Source: Prochlorococcus sp. AG-436-K22 (GTDB taxonomy: Bacteria > Cyanobacteriota > Cyanobacteriia > PCC-6307 > Cyanobiaceae). From it: 44,544 bases of DNA. Of the stretch, positions 24,473 to 34,244 are shown piece by piece. The DNA lies in NCBI GenBank assembly GCA_003212555.1, contig QCPK01000008.1, positions 1-44,544 of the forward strand, written 5' to 3'. The notes beneath the pieces are model-generated. The model worked only from the letters and a program-made list of their open reading frames with translations, did not search any database and was not told the DNA's origin. A program made the translations under genes and the position numbers. The first letter of the stretch is position 1. The number at the start of each line of letters is the position of its first letter.

Positions 24473-25555
24473 ATGACCACCATTAGAAAGCAGCGCTCTG
24501 CGTTGCTCGGCGGTTGGCCGCAATTCTGTGAGTGGGTCACATCTACTGACAACCGTATTTACGTCGGTTGGTTCGGTGTATTGATGATCCCTTGCCTTTT
24601 AGCGGCAGCAATCTGCTTTGTAGTTGCTTTTATAGCAGCTCCTCCAGTTGACATTGATGGCATCCGTGAGCCTGTTGCAGGATCTTTCCTTTATGGGAAC
24701 AACATCATTTCTGGTGCTGTAGTTCCTTCTAGTAATGCAATTGGTCTTCACTTTTACCCAATTTGGGAAGCTGCAACTCTTGATGAGTGGCTTTATAACG
24801 GCGGTCCTTACCAGCTTGTTATTTTCCACTTCCTCATCGGTATTTGCGGTTGGATGGGCCGTCAGTGGGAACTTTCATATCGTTTAGGTATGCGTCCATG
24901 GATCTGTGTTGCTTACTCAGCGCCAGTTTCCGCGGCTTTTGCTGTTTTCCTTGTTTATCCATTTGGTCAGGGATCTTTCTCTGATGGAATGCCTTTAGGA
25001 ATTTCAGGAACATTTAACTTTATGTTTGTGTTCCAGGCTGAACACAACATTCTTATGCACCCATTCCACATGGCTGGTGTTGCTGGAATGTTTGGCGGAA
25101 GTTTGTTCTCAGCTATGCATGGTTCATTGGTGACTTCTTCACTTATTCGTGAAACCACCGAGACTGAGTCTCAGAACTATGGTTATAAGTTTGGACAAGA
25201 GGAAGAAACATACAATATCGTTGCAGCTCATGGCTACTTCGGTCGTTTGATCTTCCAATATGCAAGCTTCAATAACAGCCGTAGTCTTCACTTCTTCTTG
25301 GCAATCTTCCCAGTTGTTTGTATTTGGTTGACTTCTATGGGCATTTGCACCATGGCATTTAACCTAAATGGATTCAACTTCAACCAGTCTGTGGTTGACG
25401 CAAATGGCAAGGTTGTTCCAACTTGGGGCGATGTACTAAACCGTGCAAACCTAGGCATGGAAGTTATGCATGAGCGTAATGCTCATAACTTCCCTCTTGA
25501 CTTGGCAGCTGCTGAATCCACTTCTGTGGCATTAGTTGCTCCTTCAATTGGTTGA
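24473..25555 (+). CDS. psbA: Photosystem II reaction-centre protein D1
   Basis: D1 binds P680, pheophytin, QB and most ligands of the Mn4CaO5 cluster in the thylakoid. The 360-residue product is full length with five spans; numbering runs one ahead of Synechocystis. Visible are TyrZ (Tyr162), Mn ligands Asp171, Glu190, His333, Glu334 and Asp343, and the CtpA cleavage point after Ala345 (PLDLA then AAEST). Gln131 matches the D1:1-type Gln130. Met206 (VAGMFGG) and Cys283 (PVVCIW) match the V205M and G282C changes reported for Prochlorococcus divinyl-chlorophyll [12 protein letters not shown] replaces the usual IFCYMGRQ near the pheophytin. It is monocistronic with a strong terminator. Confidence 0.99.
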   Translation: MTTIRKQRSALLGGWPQFCEWVTSTDNRIYVGWFGVLMIPCLLAAAICFVVAFIAAPPVDIDGIREPVAGSFLYGNNIISGAVVPSSNAIGLHFYPIWEAATLDEWLYNGGPYQLVIFHFLIGICGWMGRQWELSYRLGMRPWICVAYSAPVSAAFAVFLVYPFGQGSFSDGMPLGISGTFNFMFVFQAEHNILMHPFHMAGVAGMFGGSLFSAMHGSLVTSSLIRETTETESQNYGYKFGQEEETYNIVAAHGYFGRLIFQYASFNNSRSLHFFLAIFPVVCIWLTSMGICTMAFNLNGFNFNQSVVDANGKVVPTWGDVLNRANLGMEVMHERNAHNFPLDLAAAESTSVALVAPSIG

Positions 25556-25601
25556 TATTTGTTTTTTATAAGAACGAATAAACTCTTTTGTTTGCTTTTC
25601 G

Positions 25602-25631
25602 AACCCCTCTAATTTTAGAGGGGTTTTTTTT
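25602..25631 (+). terminator. Rho-independent terminator of psbA
   Basis: Arms AACCCCTCTAA and TTAGAGGGGTT form an 11-bp stem around a 2-base centre (effectively a smaller stem with a 4-6-base loop), followed by a run of eight Ts. It lies about 46 bases after the psbA stop and well before aroC. Confidence 0.95.
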
Positions 25632-25723
25632 AGAAAAATTTTTAATTTCTGCTAAATGGCCAATGATTGATTAGGCTTTTGCTGAAATAAACCTTCTTGG
25701 TATCACAGCAAAATAAGAAATTC

Positions 25724-26812
25724 ATGGGCAGTAGTTTTGGAGATTTCTTTCGGGTTACCACATTTGGTGAATCTCATGGAGGGGGCGTAGGGGTTGTAGT
25801 AGATGGTTGTCCTCCTAGGCTTGAATTAGATATTTTGAAAATTCAAGAAGAGCTTGATAGACGAAAACCTGGCCAAAGCAAAATCACTTCTCCAAGAAAA
25901 GAATTAGATCAAGTTGAGATTTTGAGTGGAACAGTTGATATGAAAACACTTGGCACACCAATAGCCATGATGGTTAGAAATAAGGACCAAAGACCAGGTG
26001 ATTATGGTGGAATGAAAAATGTATTTCGACCTTCTCATGCCGACGGTACATATCACTTGAAATATGGAATTCAGGCCCAAAGTGGGGGGGGTAGAGCTTC
26101 TGCAAGAGAAACAATTGGAAGAGTTGCAGCTGGAGCTATTGCAAAGCAAATACTTAAGAAAGCTTTTGGTACTGAAGTTCTTGCTTGGGTGAAACGTATT
26201 CATGATATTGATGCCCAAATAGATATCAATAAGGTCTGCCTTGAGGAAATTGAATCAAATATTGTTAGATGCCCAGATCAAGAAAATGCCAATTTAATGA
26301 TTAAACGAATTGAGGAGATTAGTCGAGATGGGGATTCTTGTGGAGGTGTTATTGAATGTATTGTTCGTGATACTCCAGGTGGACTTGGAATGCCAGTTTT
26401 TGACAAATTAGAGGCAGATTTTGCAAAGGCTTTAATGTCATTGCCTGCAAGCAAGGGTTTTGAAGTTGGATCAGGTTTTAGAGGAACATACTTGCTAGGG
26501 AGCGATCATAATGATGAATTTTTGGCTTCAGATACAAATAGATTGCGAACTTCTTCAAATAACTCCGGAGGGATCCAAGGAGGAATTAGTAATGGTGAGC
26601 CAATAATTCTTAGAGTTGGATTTAAGCCAACAGCAACTATTCGCAAGGAGCAGAAAACTATTGATTCAGCAGGTAATCGAACTGTCCTTGCTGCAAAAGG
26701 CAGGCATGATCCATGTGTCTTACCTAGAGCGGTTCCTATGGTTGAAGCAATGGTTGCAATAGTGTTGGCAGATCATCTTCTAAGACAAAAAGGCCAATGT
26801 AGTCTTTGGTAG
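25724..26812 (+). CDS. aroC: Chorismate synthase
   Basis: AroC converts EPSP to chorismate with reduced FMN, the last shared step of aromatic amino acid synthesis. The product, 362 residues from the ATG at 25724, begins [20 protein letters not shown] with the conserved active-site His. It contains [18 protein letters not shown] and the C-terminal family motif with [19 protein letters not shown]. The frame is open nine codons further to a TTG at 25697, but the MGS start matches the family. It is separated from psbA by the strong terminator, so it has its own promoter. Confidence 0.97.
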   Translation: MGSSFGDFFRVTTFGESHGGGVGVVVDGCPPRLELDILKIQEELDRRKPGQSKITSPRKELDQVEILSGTVDMKTLGTPIAMMVRNKDQRPGDYGGMKNVFRPSHADGTYHLKYGIQAQSGGGRASARETIGRVAAGAIAKQILKKAFGTEVLAWVKRIHDIDAQIDINKVCLEEIESNIVRCPDQENANLMIKRIEEISRDGDSCGGVIECIVRDTPGGLGMPVFDKLEADFAKALMSLPASKGFEVGSGFRGTYLLGSDHNDEFLASDTNRLRTSSNNSGGIQGGISNGEPIILRVGFKPTATIRKEQKTIDSAGNRTVLAAKGRHDPCVLPRAVPMVEAMVAIVLADHLLRQKGQCSLW

Positions 26813-26930
26813 TTGATATTCTTATAACTTATTCTTTACTTTTGATATAGCACTATGAATATAGAGTTTGTCAATAGAAGTTCTCTATAGCCTCTAATTT
26901 CTTCTGATCAAGTAACCAATAATATCAAAC

Positions 26931-27602
26931 TTATTTTCCCTTGAGCCATTTCTCGAGGTCTGGATCTATTTTACAATCTTTTATTAGTTCCCTGCCAAGA
27001 ATGATCGCTCCATAACCATTTGAAAGCCATGAATTGATATCTCTGATCTTCATACCACCTGCAGCAATGAAAAAAGGTATAGGGTGAAAAGAAGCCTTGA
27101 TTTGGTTTATGTAGTTTTTCCCTAGTAATGATGCTGGGAAGAGTTTTATGGTTCGATACCCAAAATCAATAGCTTGTTGAATCTCTGTAGGGGAGTAAAC
27201 ACCGGGTACAACTAATATACCTAATTCTCGCGCTCTTAATTGTAGTTTAAGGTCCCAAACTGGAGACATCGAAAACTTAAAGTCAAGTTCAGCAATTGCC
27301 TCTAAGGATCTTTTGTCGGTTAAGGAAGCTGCTCCAAAAGAGATTTCGGAGAATTGCTTTTTAAGTTCTTTTATAAAAGGAATCCAATTAGGATGTGGAG
27401 ACCATGCAATTTCAATATTTTTAATATCACAACTAATGAGGCTATTTATTAAATAAATAATGTCCTCGAAATATAATTTATCAAGATTGTCTTGAGATAT
27501 TCTCAACAAAATAATTAAAGGTTGAGAAATAAGCCTAGAGATCAAGAAATCTTGCTTTTCTTTCCATAAATTAAATGAATGTGATTTAGATATATTCAGC
27601 AA
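26931..27602 (-). CDS. eda: KDPG/KHG aldolase (2-keto-3-deoxy-6-phosphogluconate aldolase)
   Basis: Eda splits KDPG into pyruvate and glyceraldehyde-3-phosphate, the second step of the Entner-Doudoroff route. The 223-residue product has a class I aldolase barrel with Schiff-base Lys153 (YRTIKLFPAS), Glu64 (NIEIAWS) and the phosphate-binding end FFIAAGGM and IILGREL. The N-terminus has about 25 extra residues. It starts at TTG (27602) and overlaps the ftsH 3' end by 17 bases, so it is probably translated from the ftsH mRNA. A dehydratase partner is not in this window. Enzyme identity is by motif; KHG activity is also possible. Confidence 0.88.
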   Translation of the reverse strand: MLNISKSHSFNLWKEKQDFLISRLISQPLIILLRISQDNLDKLYFEDIIYLINSLISCDIKNIEIAWSPHPNWIPFIKELKKQFSEISFGAASLTDKRSLEAIAELDFKFSMSPVWDLKLQLRARELGILVVPGVYSPTEIQQAIDFGYRTIKLFPASLLGKNYINQIKASFHPIPFFIAAGGMKIRDINSWLSNGYGAIILGRELIKDCKIDPDLEKWLKGK

Positions 27603-29439
27603 CTTTTACTTCTCTTTTGATTAGTAATTCTTGAAGGTCCTCCGAATCAACTGTTTCTTTTTCAATAAGCATCTCTGCAAGTTCATTAAGAACAGATCTA
27701 TTGTCCTCTAGGGCCTTAGTGGCTCGTTTATAAGCTATATCAACTAAGTAGGACACCTCTTCATCAATTGTGGCAGCAGTATCTTCAGAAAAGTCTCTTT
27801 CAGCAGCTATATCTCTACCTAGGAACATTCCCCCTTGTGAGCGTCCCAAGGCTACTGGGCCAAGCTTCTCGCTCATGCCAAAGCGTGTAACCATTTGTCT
27901 TGCAACCTGAGCAACTTGCTTTAAATCATTAGAAGCTCCAGTGGTTACCTCGTCTTCTCCATATACTATTTCTTCTGCCACGCGGCCCCCAAGTGCAACT
28001 GCCATTTGATTTTGAAGATAAGATCTTGAATAAAGACCAGACTCCATTCTTTCTTCACTAGGAGTGAAAAAGGTTAAACCTCCGGCTTGGCCTCGTGGAA
28101 TAATTGAGATTTTTTGAACTGGATCGTAATCAGGCATGACTGCACCAACTAGAGCATGACCAGCTTCGTGATAAGCAACTAGTTCCTTCCTTTTATTACT
28201 CATAACTCTGTCTTTTTTTTCAGGGCCTGCCATAACTCTTTCAATAGCATCACCAATTTCTAGCTTGCTTACCTCGGTCCGTTCTCGTCTAGCTGCAAGT
28301 ATTGCAGCCTCATTCAGCAAATTGGAGAGGTCTGCACCAGTAAAACCTGGTGTTCTTCTTGCGACTTGATCTAGATCAACATCTTTTGAAAGAGTTTTAC
28401 CTCTAGCATGTACTTTTAGAATTTGTAGGCGTCCTAGATAGTCAGGTCTATCAACAACCACTTGCCTATCAAAGCGACCTGGTCTTAACAGGGCTGAGTC
28501 AAGAACGTCTGGTCTATTTGTTGCTGCAACGATAATGATTCCAGTATTTCCTTCAAATCCATCCATTTCAGTTAGCAATTGATTTAGTGTTTGCTCTCTT
28601 TCATCATTACCACCACCAAGGCCAGCCCCTCTTTGCCTTCCAACAGCATCAATTTCATCAATAAAAACTATGCATGGGGCATTTTTTTTAGCTTGTTCAA
28701 AAAGATCTCTAACTCGACTGGCGCCTACCCCTACAAACATTTCTACAAATTCAGATCCAGATATAGAAAAGAAAGGTACTGCAGCTTCACCAGCAACTGC
28801 TTTTGCTAATAGTGTTTTACCAGTTCCTGGAGGTCCAACTAGAAGAACTCCTTTGGGGATCTTTGCACCAACAGCAGTAAATCGATCAGGATTTTTTAAA
28901 AAGTCAACTACTTCAGAAAGTTCTAGCTTTGCTCCTTCAATACCAGCTACATCGCCAAATGTAACTTGAGTCGAAGGTTCCATTTGCAATCGAGCCTTGC
29001 TTTTACCAAAATTCATTGCTGGATTGCCTCCACCTCCTGTCCCACCTTGGGAACGACGGAATAGAAAAAATAGACCAGCAAGAAGTAGAAATGGGAAAAA
29101 CAGACTGCTAGCTGCTTGTTGCCATGGATTAGCTTGCTGGGTAGGTTGAACTGCAATGTCTACATCGTTTTCAGTCAGAAGTTGTAATAGGTCTTGATCA
29201 GGAGCGAGATTTACTTCAGCTCGACTCCCATCATTTTCAATGATTTGTGCTGTTCCATTATCAGGAGAAAGGAAAACCCTACTAACCTGTTTGTCTTGTA
29301 CTGCTTCAATAAAATCGCTATACCGAAGTGTGCTGGGTCCTTCAGATTGATTAGGCCGTTCTAAGAAAGCAGTACCTACAAAGATTATTACTACAACCAT
29401 AAGGAAGTAGAGAGCTATGTTTCGCCAGCGTTTGTTCAA
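27586..29439 (-). CDS. ftsH: ATP-dependent zinc metalloprotease FtsH
   Basis: FtsH is a membrane AAA+ protease; cyanobacterial forms remove damaged D1 and other proteins. The 617-residue product has two membrane helices (about 8-25 and 112-127) around a lumenal domain, AAA Walker A GPPGTGKT (202-209), Walker B IVFIDEID near 257, and zinc motif His-Glu-Ala-Gly-His at 424-428. It starts at TTG (29439), [14 protein letters not shown], which fits the family N-terminus. Of the cyanobacterial isoforms, which one cannot be fixed without alignment. It lies after sat and before eda on the same strand. Confidence 0.96.
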   Translation of the reverse strand: MNKRWRNIALYFLMVVVIIFVGTAFLERPNQSEGPSTLRYSDFIEAVQDKQVSRVFLSPDNGTAQIIENDGSRAEVNLAPDQDLLQLLTENDVDIAVQPTQQANPWQQAASSLFFPFLLLAGLFFLFRRSQGGTGGGGNPAMNFGKSKARLQMEPSTQVTFGDVAGIEGAKLELSEVVDFLKNPDRFTAVGAKIPKGVLLVGPPGTGKTLLAKAVAGEAAVPFFSISGSEFVEMFVGVGASRVRDLFEQAKKNAPCIVFIDEIDAVGRQRGAGLGGGNDEREQTLNQLLTEMDGFEGNTGIIIVAATNRPDVLDSALLRPGRFDRQVVVDRPDYLGRLQILKVHARGKTLSKDVDLDQVARRTPGFTGADLSNLLNEAAILAARRERTEVSKLEIGDAIERVMAGPEKKDRVMSNKRKELVAYHEAGHALVGAVMPDYDPVQKISIIPRGQAGGLTFFTPSEERMESGLYSRSYLQNQMAVALGGRVAEEIVYGEDEVTTGASNDLKQVAQVARQMVTRFGMSEKLGPVALGRSQGGMFLGRDIAAERDFSEDTAATIDEEVSYLVDIAYKRATKALEDNRSVLNELAEMLIEKETVDSEDLQELLIKREVKVAEYI

Positions 29440-29488
29440 GGTTCTTTACTCGTGATGAAGCAATATTAATAGGATTATGCCCGATCTG

Positions 29489-30661
29489 TTAGGAACTTCG
29501 CAGCACTTCGACCACACTACGGAATGCAAACCATTCTGGTATGTCTTCACCATTCCGGAGCATTTTCCTAAATTGTGTCCCACTGAGCTTTTTAATTTTC
29601 AAGCCAGAACTCTCTGCATGAGAGGCAGTTACATAACCTTCTTCTTCTGTATAAACAAGATTTAATGAAGGAACAGTCTGCATTTCTAGCTCTGGAGCGC
29701 ATTCTTTTGCAAAATTTTGAGCATCGTAAGGACCATAAAAATCTTCACCAGTTAATTGTGATTTACAACCTGCCATGTCACGACCAATTATAAAATGTGA
29801 GCATCCATAGTTCCGACGAATAATCATGTGTTGCAGAGCTTCTCTTGGGCCAGCCATATGCATGGAATAGGGGAGGTATGCCCATCTAATCATTTGATTG
29901 TTTACTTCAGCTGCTAACCGTTCGTAAGTCTGGAAGCGAATCTCTCCTGGAATATCATCTTGCTGAGTTGGTCCACATGTTGGATGAACCAGAACCACAG
30001 CACTTTTACTTACATTTTCTGCATGAAGCGCTTGAGTGAACAATTCGTAATGAGCTCTATGAATAGGATTCCTACATTGAAAAGCAACTACATCTTGATC
30101 TTTAGGAAGACTTTCTCTAACTTCTGATGGCGTTTTGCAAGGAAAGATTCTTTTAGGAAGTGCTATACCCTGTAATTGACCGCCTAGATAAAATTGCTTT
30201 CTTTCCATTGCAATCATCCTTACAGCAGGATGTTCTAATGAAGTAGTTCCATAGCACCCTTTAGCCTCAAGGACCTTATCTGGTTCCCACTTATCATTGA
30301 TAGTTAAAACTGCTAGATCTTGTTCTTTATAGCGAAGAAGTACTTTTTCACCTATCTCTAAATCTTCACGATTGGTGTCCATGACTATAGGGAGGCCAAA
30401 TAATCTTCCGTCAGATGTTCTATTTCTTTTAACTACAGAATCGTAATTTTCTTTGTTCATGAAGCCTTTGAGAGGTGAAAAACCTCCAATTACAAGTAGT
30501 TCAATATCACAAGCATTGCGATCTGAGCATTCAATGGTCTTAGTTGCTGTTGATATAATTTTTTCATGAGAATGGGATTGAACCATTAAGTTTTCCAGTT
30601 TCCCTCCATATGGTGGTATAACTTCAGATCTTGAATTTGACAATGATTGTTTGAAGGTCAT
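29489..30661 (-). CDS. sat: Sulfate adenylyltransferase (ATP sulfurylase)
   Basis: ATP sulfurylase makes APS from sulfate and ATP, the first step of assimilatory sulfate reduction. The 390-residue product is the single-polypeptide (Met3/Sat) type. It has the nucleotide motif FQCRNPIHRAHYELFTQAL with the HxxH-like element, LVHPTCGPTQQDDIP, and GRDMAGCKSQLTGEDFY. There is no C-terminal APS-kinase domain. The ATG is at 30661. It lies between psbO and ftsH on the same strand, with the psbO terminator just upstream, so it probably has its own promoter in 30662-30726. Confidence 0.96.
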   Translation of the reverse strand: MTFKQSLSNSRSEVIPPYGGKLENLMVQSHSHEKIISTATKTIECSDRNACDIELLVIGGFSPLKGFMNKENYDSVVKRNRTSDGRLFGLPIVMDTNREDLEIGEKVLLRYKEQDLAVLTINDKWEPDKVLEAKGCYGTTSLEHPAVRMIAMERKQFYLGGQLQGIALPKRIFPCKTPSEVRESLPKDQDVVAFQCRNPIHRAHYELFTQALHAENVSKSAVVLVHPTCGPTQQDDIPGEIRFQTYERLAAEVNNQMIRWAYLPYSMHMAGPREALQHMIIRRNYGCSHFIIGRDMAGCKSQLTGEDFYGPYDAQNFAKECAPELEMQTVPSLNLVYTEEEGYVTASHAESSGLKIKKLSGTQFRKMLRNGEDIPEWFAFRSVVEVLRSS

Positions 30662-30726
30662 TAGGAGTAAATAGATCCGAGAAATTTTCCCAGATAGGAA
30701 ATAAAAAAACTAGAGGAAATAATTGA

Positions 30727-30763
30727 ACAACAAAAAAGGGTCCCAAGGACCCTTTTTTGTTGT
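30727..30763 (-). terminator. Strong terminator downstream of psbO
   Basis: Seventeen-base perfect arms (30727-30743 and 30747-30763) flank a 3-base loop. Each arm has a GC core GGGTCC or GGACCC, with A6 on one side and T6 on the other. On the minus strand it lies about 30 bases past the psbO stop. Its symmetry would allow it to work in both directions. Confidence 0.95.
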
Positions 30764-30792
30764 CGGTCTTTACTTAAAGATCAAAAGCGATT

Positions 30793-31584
30793 TCAAGCTT
30801 TACGACCATATAGTTCACCAATGATTTTGACATCAACTGGTTCTTTGGAACCTAGGTCATTATCTGATGGTTGAACTGCAACAAAAGTACCTGAAAATTC
30901 AGATGTATCAGAATCGACACTATCAATAGAAAGGGTTATAACCCCTTTACCGTCAAGGTCTCTTTTGATGTTTTCTTTTGCAAGTTCTTCATCGTCACCA
31001 CCTAAAGCAACAAGACCTTGTGCATATTCAACACCAGTATCTTTAGCTCGGCTTTTTGGATCTAGGAAATCACCTGTACGGTAGCTAGGAGTATAAGTAG
31101 TGCCTGAGGCTTCAGTGCCTGGAGCGATTGACTTACCTTTGAAATCCACTGACATCTCTTTGGCTGAGAAGACAAATGGGAATTCTTCTCCAGTAGGAGA
31201 AAGAACAGTAATTAATTGAAAGTCAATACCACCTTGCTCTTTGAAGGTGCTTCCAGAAACATCACCATAGACCTGCTCAACGGTTGTGTTGTTACGCGGA
31301 CTAATGATTTTTGCTGGTACAAATTCAGCTTCTGCTCTCTTTGATCTAGCAACCTTTACATACACTTCAGTGGGGTGCATGCAGATATCAGTAAGACGTC
31401 CATCAATGCTGAATGATCCTTGAGATCCAGCAGATATTGTTGGGCAATCATTTGCTTTGCCGGTATTAACAACATCGGCAAATCTTGCATTACCCCTTTC
31501 TCCGGAGGCAGAGACACTACTTGGGGCAGCTATGAAGGTGAGACAGAAAGCAAGCGCCAGGGCTAGCAAAGGACGAAATCTCAT
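30793..31584 (-). CDS. psbO: Photosystem II manganese-stabilising protein PsbO
   Basis: PsbO is the lumenal 33-kDa subunit that stabilises the oxygen-evolving Mn cluster. The 263-residue precursor has a signal peptide MRFRPLLALALAFCLTFIAA with likely cleavage after about Ala26 (SVSA then SGERG). The conserved disulfide cysteines Cys47 (ANDCPTI) and Cys68 (TDICMHPTEVYV) are present, followed by the beta-barrel body. The ATG is at 31584. It is transcribed alone: a 188-base spacer with a leader hairpin lies before it and a very strong terminator after it. Confidence 0.97.
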   Translation of the reverse strand: MRFRPLLALALAFCLTFIAAPSSVSASGERGNARFADVVNTGKANDCPTISAGSQGSFSIDGRLTDICMHPTEVYVKVARSKRAEAEFVPAKIISPRNNTTVEQVYGDVSGSTFKEQGGIDFQLITVLSPTGEEFPFVFSAKEMSVDFKGKSIAPGTEASGTTYTPSYRTGDFLDPKSRAKDTGVEYAQGLVALGGDDEELAKENIKRDLDGKGVITLSIDSVDSDTSEFSGTFVAVQPSDNDLGSKEPVDVKIIGELYGRKA

Positions 31585-31612
31585 GGATGGGAAGCCTAAA
31601 GGCCAAATGTAT

Positions 31613-31628
31613 GCGGTATAAAAACCGC
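31613..31628 (-). promoter_or_regulatory. Small hairpin in the psbO leader
   Basis: GCGGT and ACCGC (31613-31617 and 31624-31628) flank a 6-base AT loop, about 30 bases upstream of the psbO ATG, likely within the transcribed leader. Its role is unproven. The rest of 31585-31772 shows no gene; no consensus promoter stood out. Confidence 0.35.
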
Positions 31629-31772
31629 CCTATTACTCAGTTGGGAGCTTACAGGGGGAATTGCGCCTTATGTAGAGCCTTTTGCAGCTCTAAACAACTC
31701 GTAGCTTAATTATTTAGCTGAAAAATGGATATATTCCTTGAGATCTCTTCCAGCACAATGCTTTCCAGCCTA

Positions 31773-33068
31773 TTATAGATTGAGAACAGGATTGTTAATT
31801 TTTTCTGATTTTGCCATTAATTGAATTTTTATAGCATCCAATAAATCATGAGCTATGGAGAATTTTGAATTTACTGGGATTTTTTGCATTTCATTTTCTG
31901 GACCTATCAACCATCCTCCGTTGAATTCTGATCCAAACCCTTGATTCAATCTGTCAATGGGATTTGCCATTAATAGATCGCAGCCTTTGTCCTGCTTTTT
32001 TGAAATTGCAAGTTTTTGTATTTCTCCATCACTGCCAGTTAACGCAGCAAAGCCAAGGAAAACTTGGTTTTCCTGTTTTCTCTTCACTAGTCTTGTAAGC
32101 AAATCTGGGACTATTTCAAATTTATCTTCAAAAGATTCTAAAAGTTTTTTCTTTCCTAGTTTAACTGAACTGCATTTCTTACTTTGTATATCTGCTATTG
32201 CTGCTGCCATTGCAATTACATCTGCAGAAGTTTGTAATTTCTCAAGTGCACAAAGCATATCGTTAGCGCTTCTTGCCTCAATAGAATTTAACCCTTCTAA
32301 TAACGCTGGATTAATTTGCAGTGAACCATGAATTAAGTCGACTTTTGCACCCCTGAATCTTGCTGCTTGCCCTAATAAAACACCCATTTTCCCACTGCTT
32401 CGGTTAGTTAGATACCTTGCTGCATCAATATCTTCAATAGTTGCTCCTGTAGTGACCAATAGGTTTATTCCTTTCCAGTCTTTCCCCAGTGGAAATCTCT
32501 GTATTGCGGCACTTTCTAGTGCCAATTGAATTACTTCACAATTAGCCATTCGACCTTCGCCAATTCGATCGCATGCCAATAGACCTTCTGAGGGAGACAA
32601 TGTAATTACATTTTGGAATTCTTGCAGTTGTCGCCAATTATTAATTACTGCTTGGTTATTCCACATTGCTGTATTCATTGCAGCAGCTGCAATGACAGGT
32701 CGCTCTGACGCTAAAAGTACACTTGCCGCTAAGCCTTCACTAAGACCATTGACCCACCTTGAAAGTGATGATGCGCTTAAAGGCGCAATTGCAATTAGAT
32801 CTGCCCATTCAGCAAGTTCAATATGCAATGGTTTTCCCCGTCGAGGATCCCATTGGTCTTTGTCTTCATAGCAACGATTTCGACTTAAGGTGGATAGAGA
32901 GACAGGGCCAACGAAACGCGAAGCGCTAGGGGTGATTATGCATCTAACCTCTGCCCCAATTTTAATTAAGTTACTAATTAGAAGTGGAGTCTTTACCGCT
33001 GCGATGCTTCCAGTCACAATGACAAGAATTTTCTGGCCTTTTAATTTTTGAGTTTCATCAATCTTCAT
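31773..33068 (-). CDS. coaBC: Bifunctional CoaBC: phosphopantothenoylcysteine synthetase/decarboxylase
   Basis: CoaBC adds cysteine to 4'-phosphopantothenate and decarboxylates the product, two steps of coenzyme A synthesis. The protein is 431 residues from the ATG at 33068. The N-terminal flavoprotein CoaC domain begins ILVIVTGSIAAVKTPLLI and includes WADLIAIAPLSASSLSRWV and the AAAMNTAMW motif. The C-terminal CoaB domain starts near residue 185 with NLLVTTGATIEDIDAARYLT and NRSSGKMG. A TTG precedes the ATG directly. Its start overlaps the stop of the DUF2555-like gene by 11 bases, indicating a shared mRNA. Confidence 0.96.
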   Translation of the reverse strand: MKIDETQKLKGQKILVIVTGSIAAVKTPLLISNLIKIGAEVRCIITPSASRFVGPVSLSTLSRNRCYEDKDQWDPRRGKPLHIELAEWADLIAIAPLSASSLSRWVNGLSEGLAASVLLASERPVIAAAAMNTAMWNNQAVINNWRQLQEFQNVITLSPSEGLLACDRIGEGRMANCEVIQLALESAAIQRFPLGKDWKGINLLVTTGATIEDIDAARYLTNRSSGKMGVLLGQAARFRGAKVDLIHGSLQINPALLEGLNSIEARSANDMLCALEKLQTSADVIAMAAAIADIQSKKCSSVKLGKKKLLESFEDKFEIVPDLLTRLVKRKQENQVFLGFAALTGSDGEIQKLAISKKQDKGCDLLMANPIDRLNQGFGSEFNGGWLIGPENEMQKIPVNSKFSIAHDLLDAIKIQLMAKSEKINNPVLNL

Positions 33069-33297
33069 CAAATGGTTCCTGATCTATTAAATGATGGTAA
33101 TTAAGAGTTAATTCTGGCCGGTGTATCGCTAGAGCTCTTAAAAGGTGCCAGTCACTTAAGCTATCAAAAGGACTAGTGTAGTCCTCTTCTTCTAGCCTTT
33201 CTGCTAGTTGAGCAGTTGATTGGTCGTCAAACTGTAATAGGAGTTCTTCAGTGATTTTAACGTTTGAGCAATTTAAAACTATATCTTTTTTAGCCAT
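33058..33297 (-). CDS. DUF2555-like small cyanobacterial protein
   Basis: From the ATG at 33297 this is 79 residues: MAKKDIVLNCSNVKITEELL, then LAERLEEEDYTSPFDSL and SDWHLLRALAIHRPEL, ending in an acidic tail EPFDED. The WHLLRALA-type segment resembles the cyanobacterial DUF2555 family, whose function is unknown. The frame extends 11 codons further upstream to 33330, but that part looks unlike the family. It overlaps coaBC by 11 bases and is probably translated with it. Confidence 0.75.
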   Translation of the reverse strand: MAKKDIVLNCSNVKITEELLLQFDDQSTAQLAERLEEEDYTSPFDSLSDWHLLRALAIHRPELTLNYHHLIDQEPFDED

Positions 33298-33525
33298 GGT
33301 TTCTTCAGTTAAATTGAATCCAATGCCCATTACTCATTCTATTAAAAAAAGGCAATTAATAAAAGCTTTGATTTATGAATACCATTTAAAAATTTGGGAG
33401 GCCATTCTTATCCCTGATTGATGGAATATTAAATGTTTGATGTTGACTTTATCTTCAATTCCTTGGTTCTACCTGCGAGAAGGAAATTAATGAAGTAAAA
33501 GAAGCTATTAAGAAAAAGTTCTTTT

Positions 33526-33726
33526 ATGTCTCAATCAAAAAGGGAGCAGGTCGTAAGCCATCTTCGATACATCAGGCAGGAGCTGCGAGAGATGCATCAA
33601 GGAGTGTTGGATGATGGATTATTACCTGAACCAGGGGAAATTAGAGGAGTTATGGCACAAATGGAGGCTTTGCATGAATTGCTCGAAGGCAAATCAAAGT
33701 CCAAAGTGAAACAAGAAGATGCTTAG
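33526..33726 (+). CDS. Small helical protein, function unknown
   Basis: I do not recognise this 66-residue protein. It is highly charged and probably helical: MSQSKREQVVSHLRYIRQEL at the start, an acidic-to-proline turn (LLPEPGEIRGVM), then EALHELLEGKSKSKVKQED. There is no signal peptide or membrane span. The ATG at 33526 stands alone on the plus strand between two minus-strand and plus-strand neighbours. A weak inverted repeat, TATTAAGT/ACTTAATA (33809-33816 and 33821-33828), follows about 80 bases after the stop. Confidence 0.7.
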   Translation: MSQSKREQVVSHLRYIRQELREMHQGVLDDGLLPEPGEIRGVMAQMEALHELLEGKSKSKVKQEDA

Positions 33727-33876
33727 CTTCTTGTTATTTCTTTAATTACTAGCATGATTATTGGTTTGATAGAATTCAGACCTTGAATAATATTTCACTA
33801 TCTTGTAATATTAAGTTAACACTTAATACTTATTACTTTAAATCTTCAACGCATTTGAAAATTTGAATTTTATTGG

Positions 33877-34215
33877 ATGAAGTACCAGTCAACAGGTTTT
33901 AGCCGCAACATTGTAAATATCATTTCTAAATTAGATTTATGGGTTGTAAATCCATGGAGGAAGTATTCATTATTAATGATAATTTTTTTATTTGCATTTT
34001 CTTTTGGTAGTTCTATAGGAATGATTAATGGAGCGTTGGCCTTGATGGATCCGGTGGGAGCGTTTTTTACAGTTATTCTAATTGAATTTTTTGTTCGTTT
34101 AAGAAGATCAGAGATTAAGAGAAAAGAGGCAAGATCCATTTCAAGGCAGATTATAGATAGCTTTAGAATGGGTTTTGTCTATGGCTTATTTATGGAGGGA
34201 TTTAAATTATTATAG
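33877..34215 (+). CDS. Ycf20-like (DUF565) membrane protein
   Basis: The 112-residue product has a polar N-terminus, then LWVVNPWRKYSLLMIIFLFA, a second span around ALALMDPVGAFFTVILIEFF, and the basic segment VRLRRSEIKRKEARS. NPWR before the first span and LIEFFVRLRR after the second are the pattern of the Ycf20/DUF565 family of cyanobacteria and plastids. A role in thylakoid energy quenching has been proposed for algal relatives; nothing here shows it. The ATG is at 33877. It converges with pyrB, about 29 bases between stops. An 89-codon opposite-strand frame is a shadow. Confidence 0.8.
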   Translation: MKYQSTGFSRNIVNIISKLDLWVVNPWRKYSLLMIIFLFAFSFGSSIGMINGALALMDPVGAFFTVILIEFFVRLRRSEIKRKEARSISRQIIDSFRMGFVYGLFMEGFKLL

Positions 34216-34244
34216 AAAGGATATTTACACTACTAGTATCATAA

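Noticed and set aside
25904-26218. Minus-strand 104-codon frame inside aroC
   Set aside because: The translation is Ser/Asn/Cys-rich and lies opposite conserved chorismate synthase motifs; it has no ribosome-binding site.
26860-26889. TATAGAG/CTCTATA pair between aroC and eda as a terminator
   Set aside because: Only 7 weak pairs with a 16-base loop and no T run on either side.
32675-32695. 21-base near-palindrome in coaBC
   Set aside because: It encodes a run of alanines before AMN, where alternating GCA and GCT codons easily create such symmetry.
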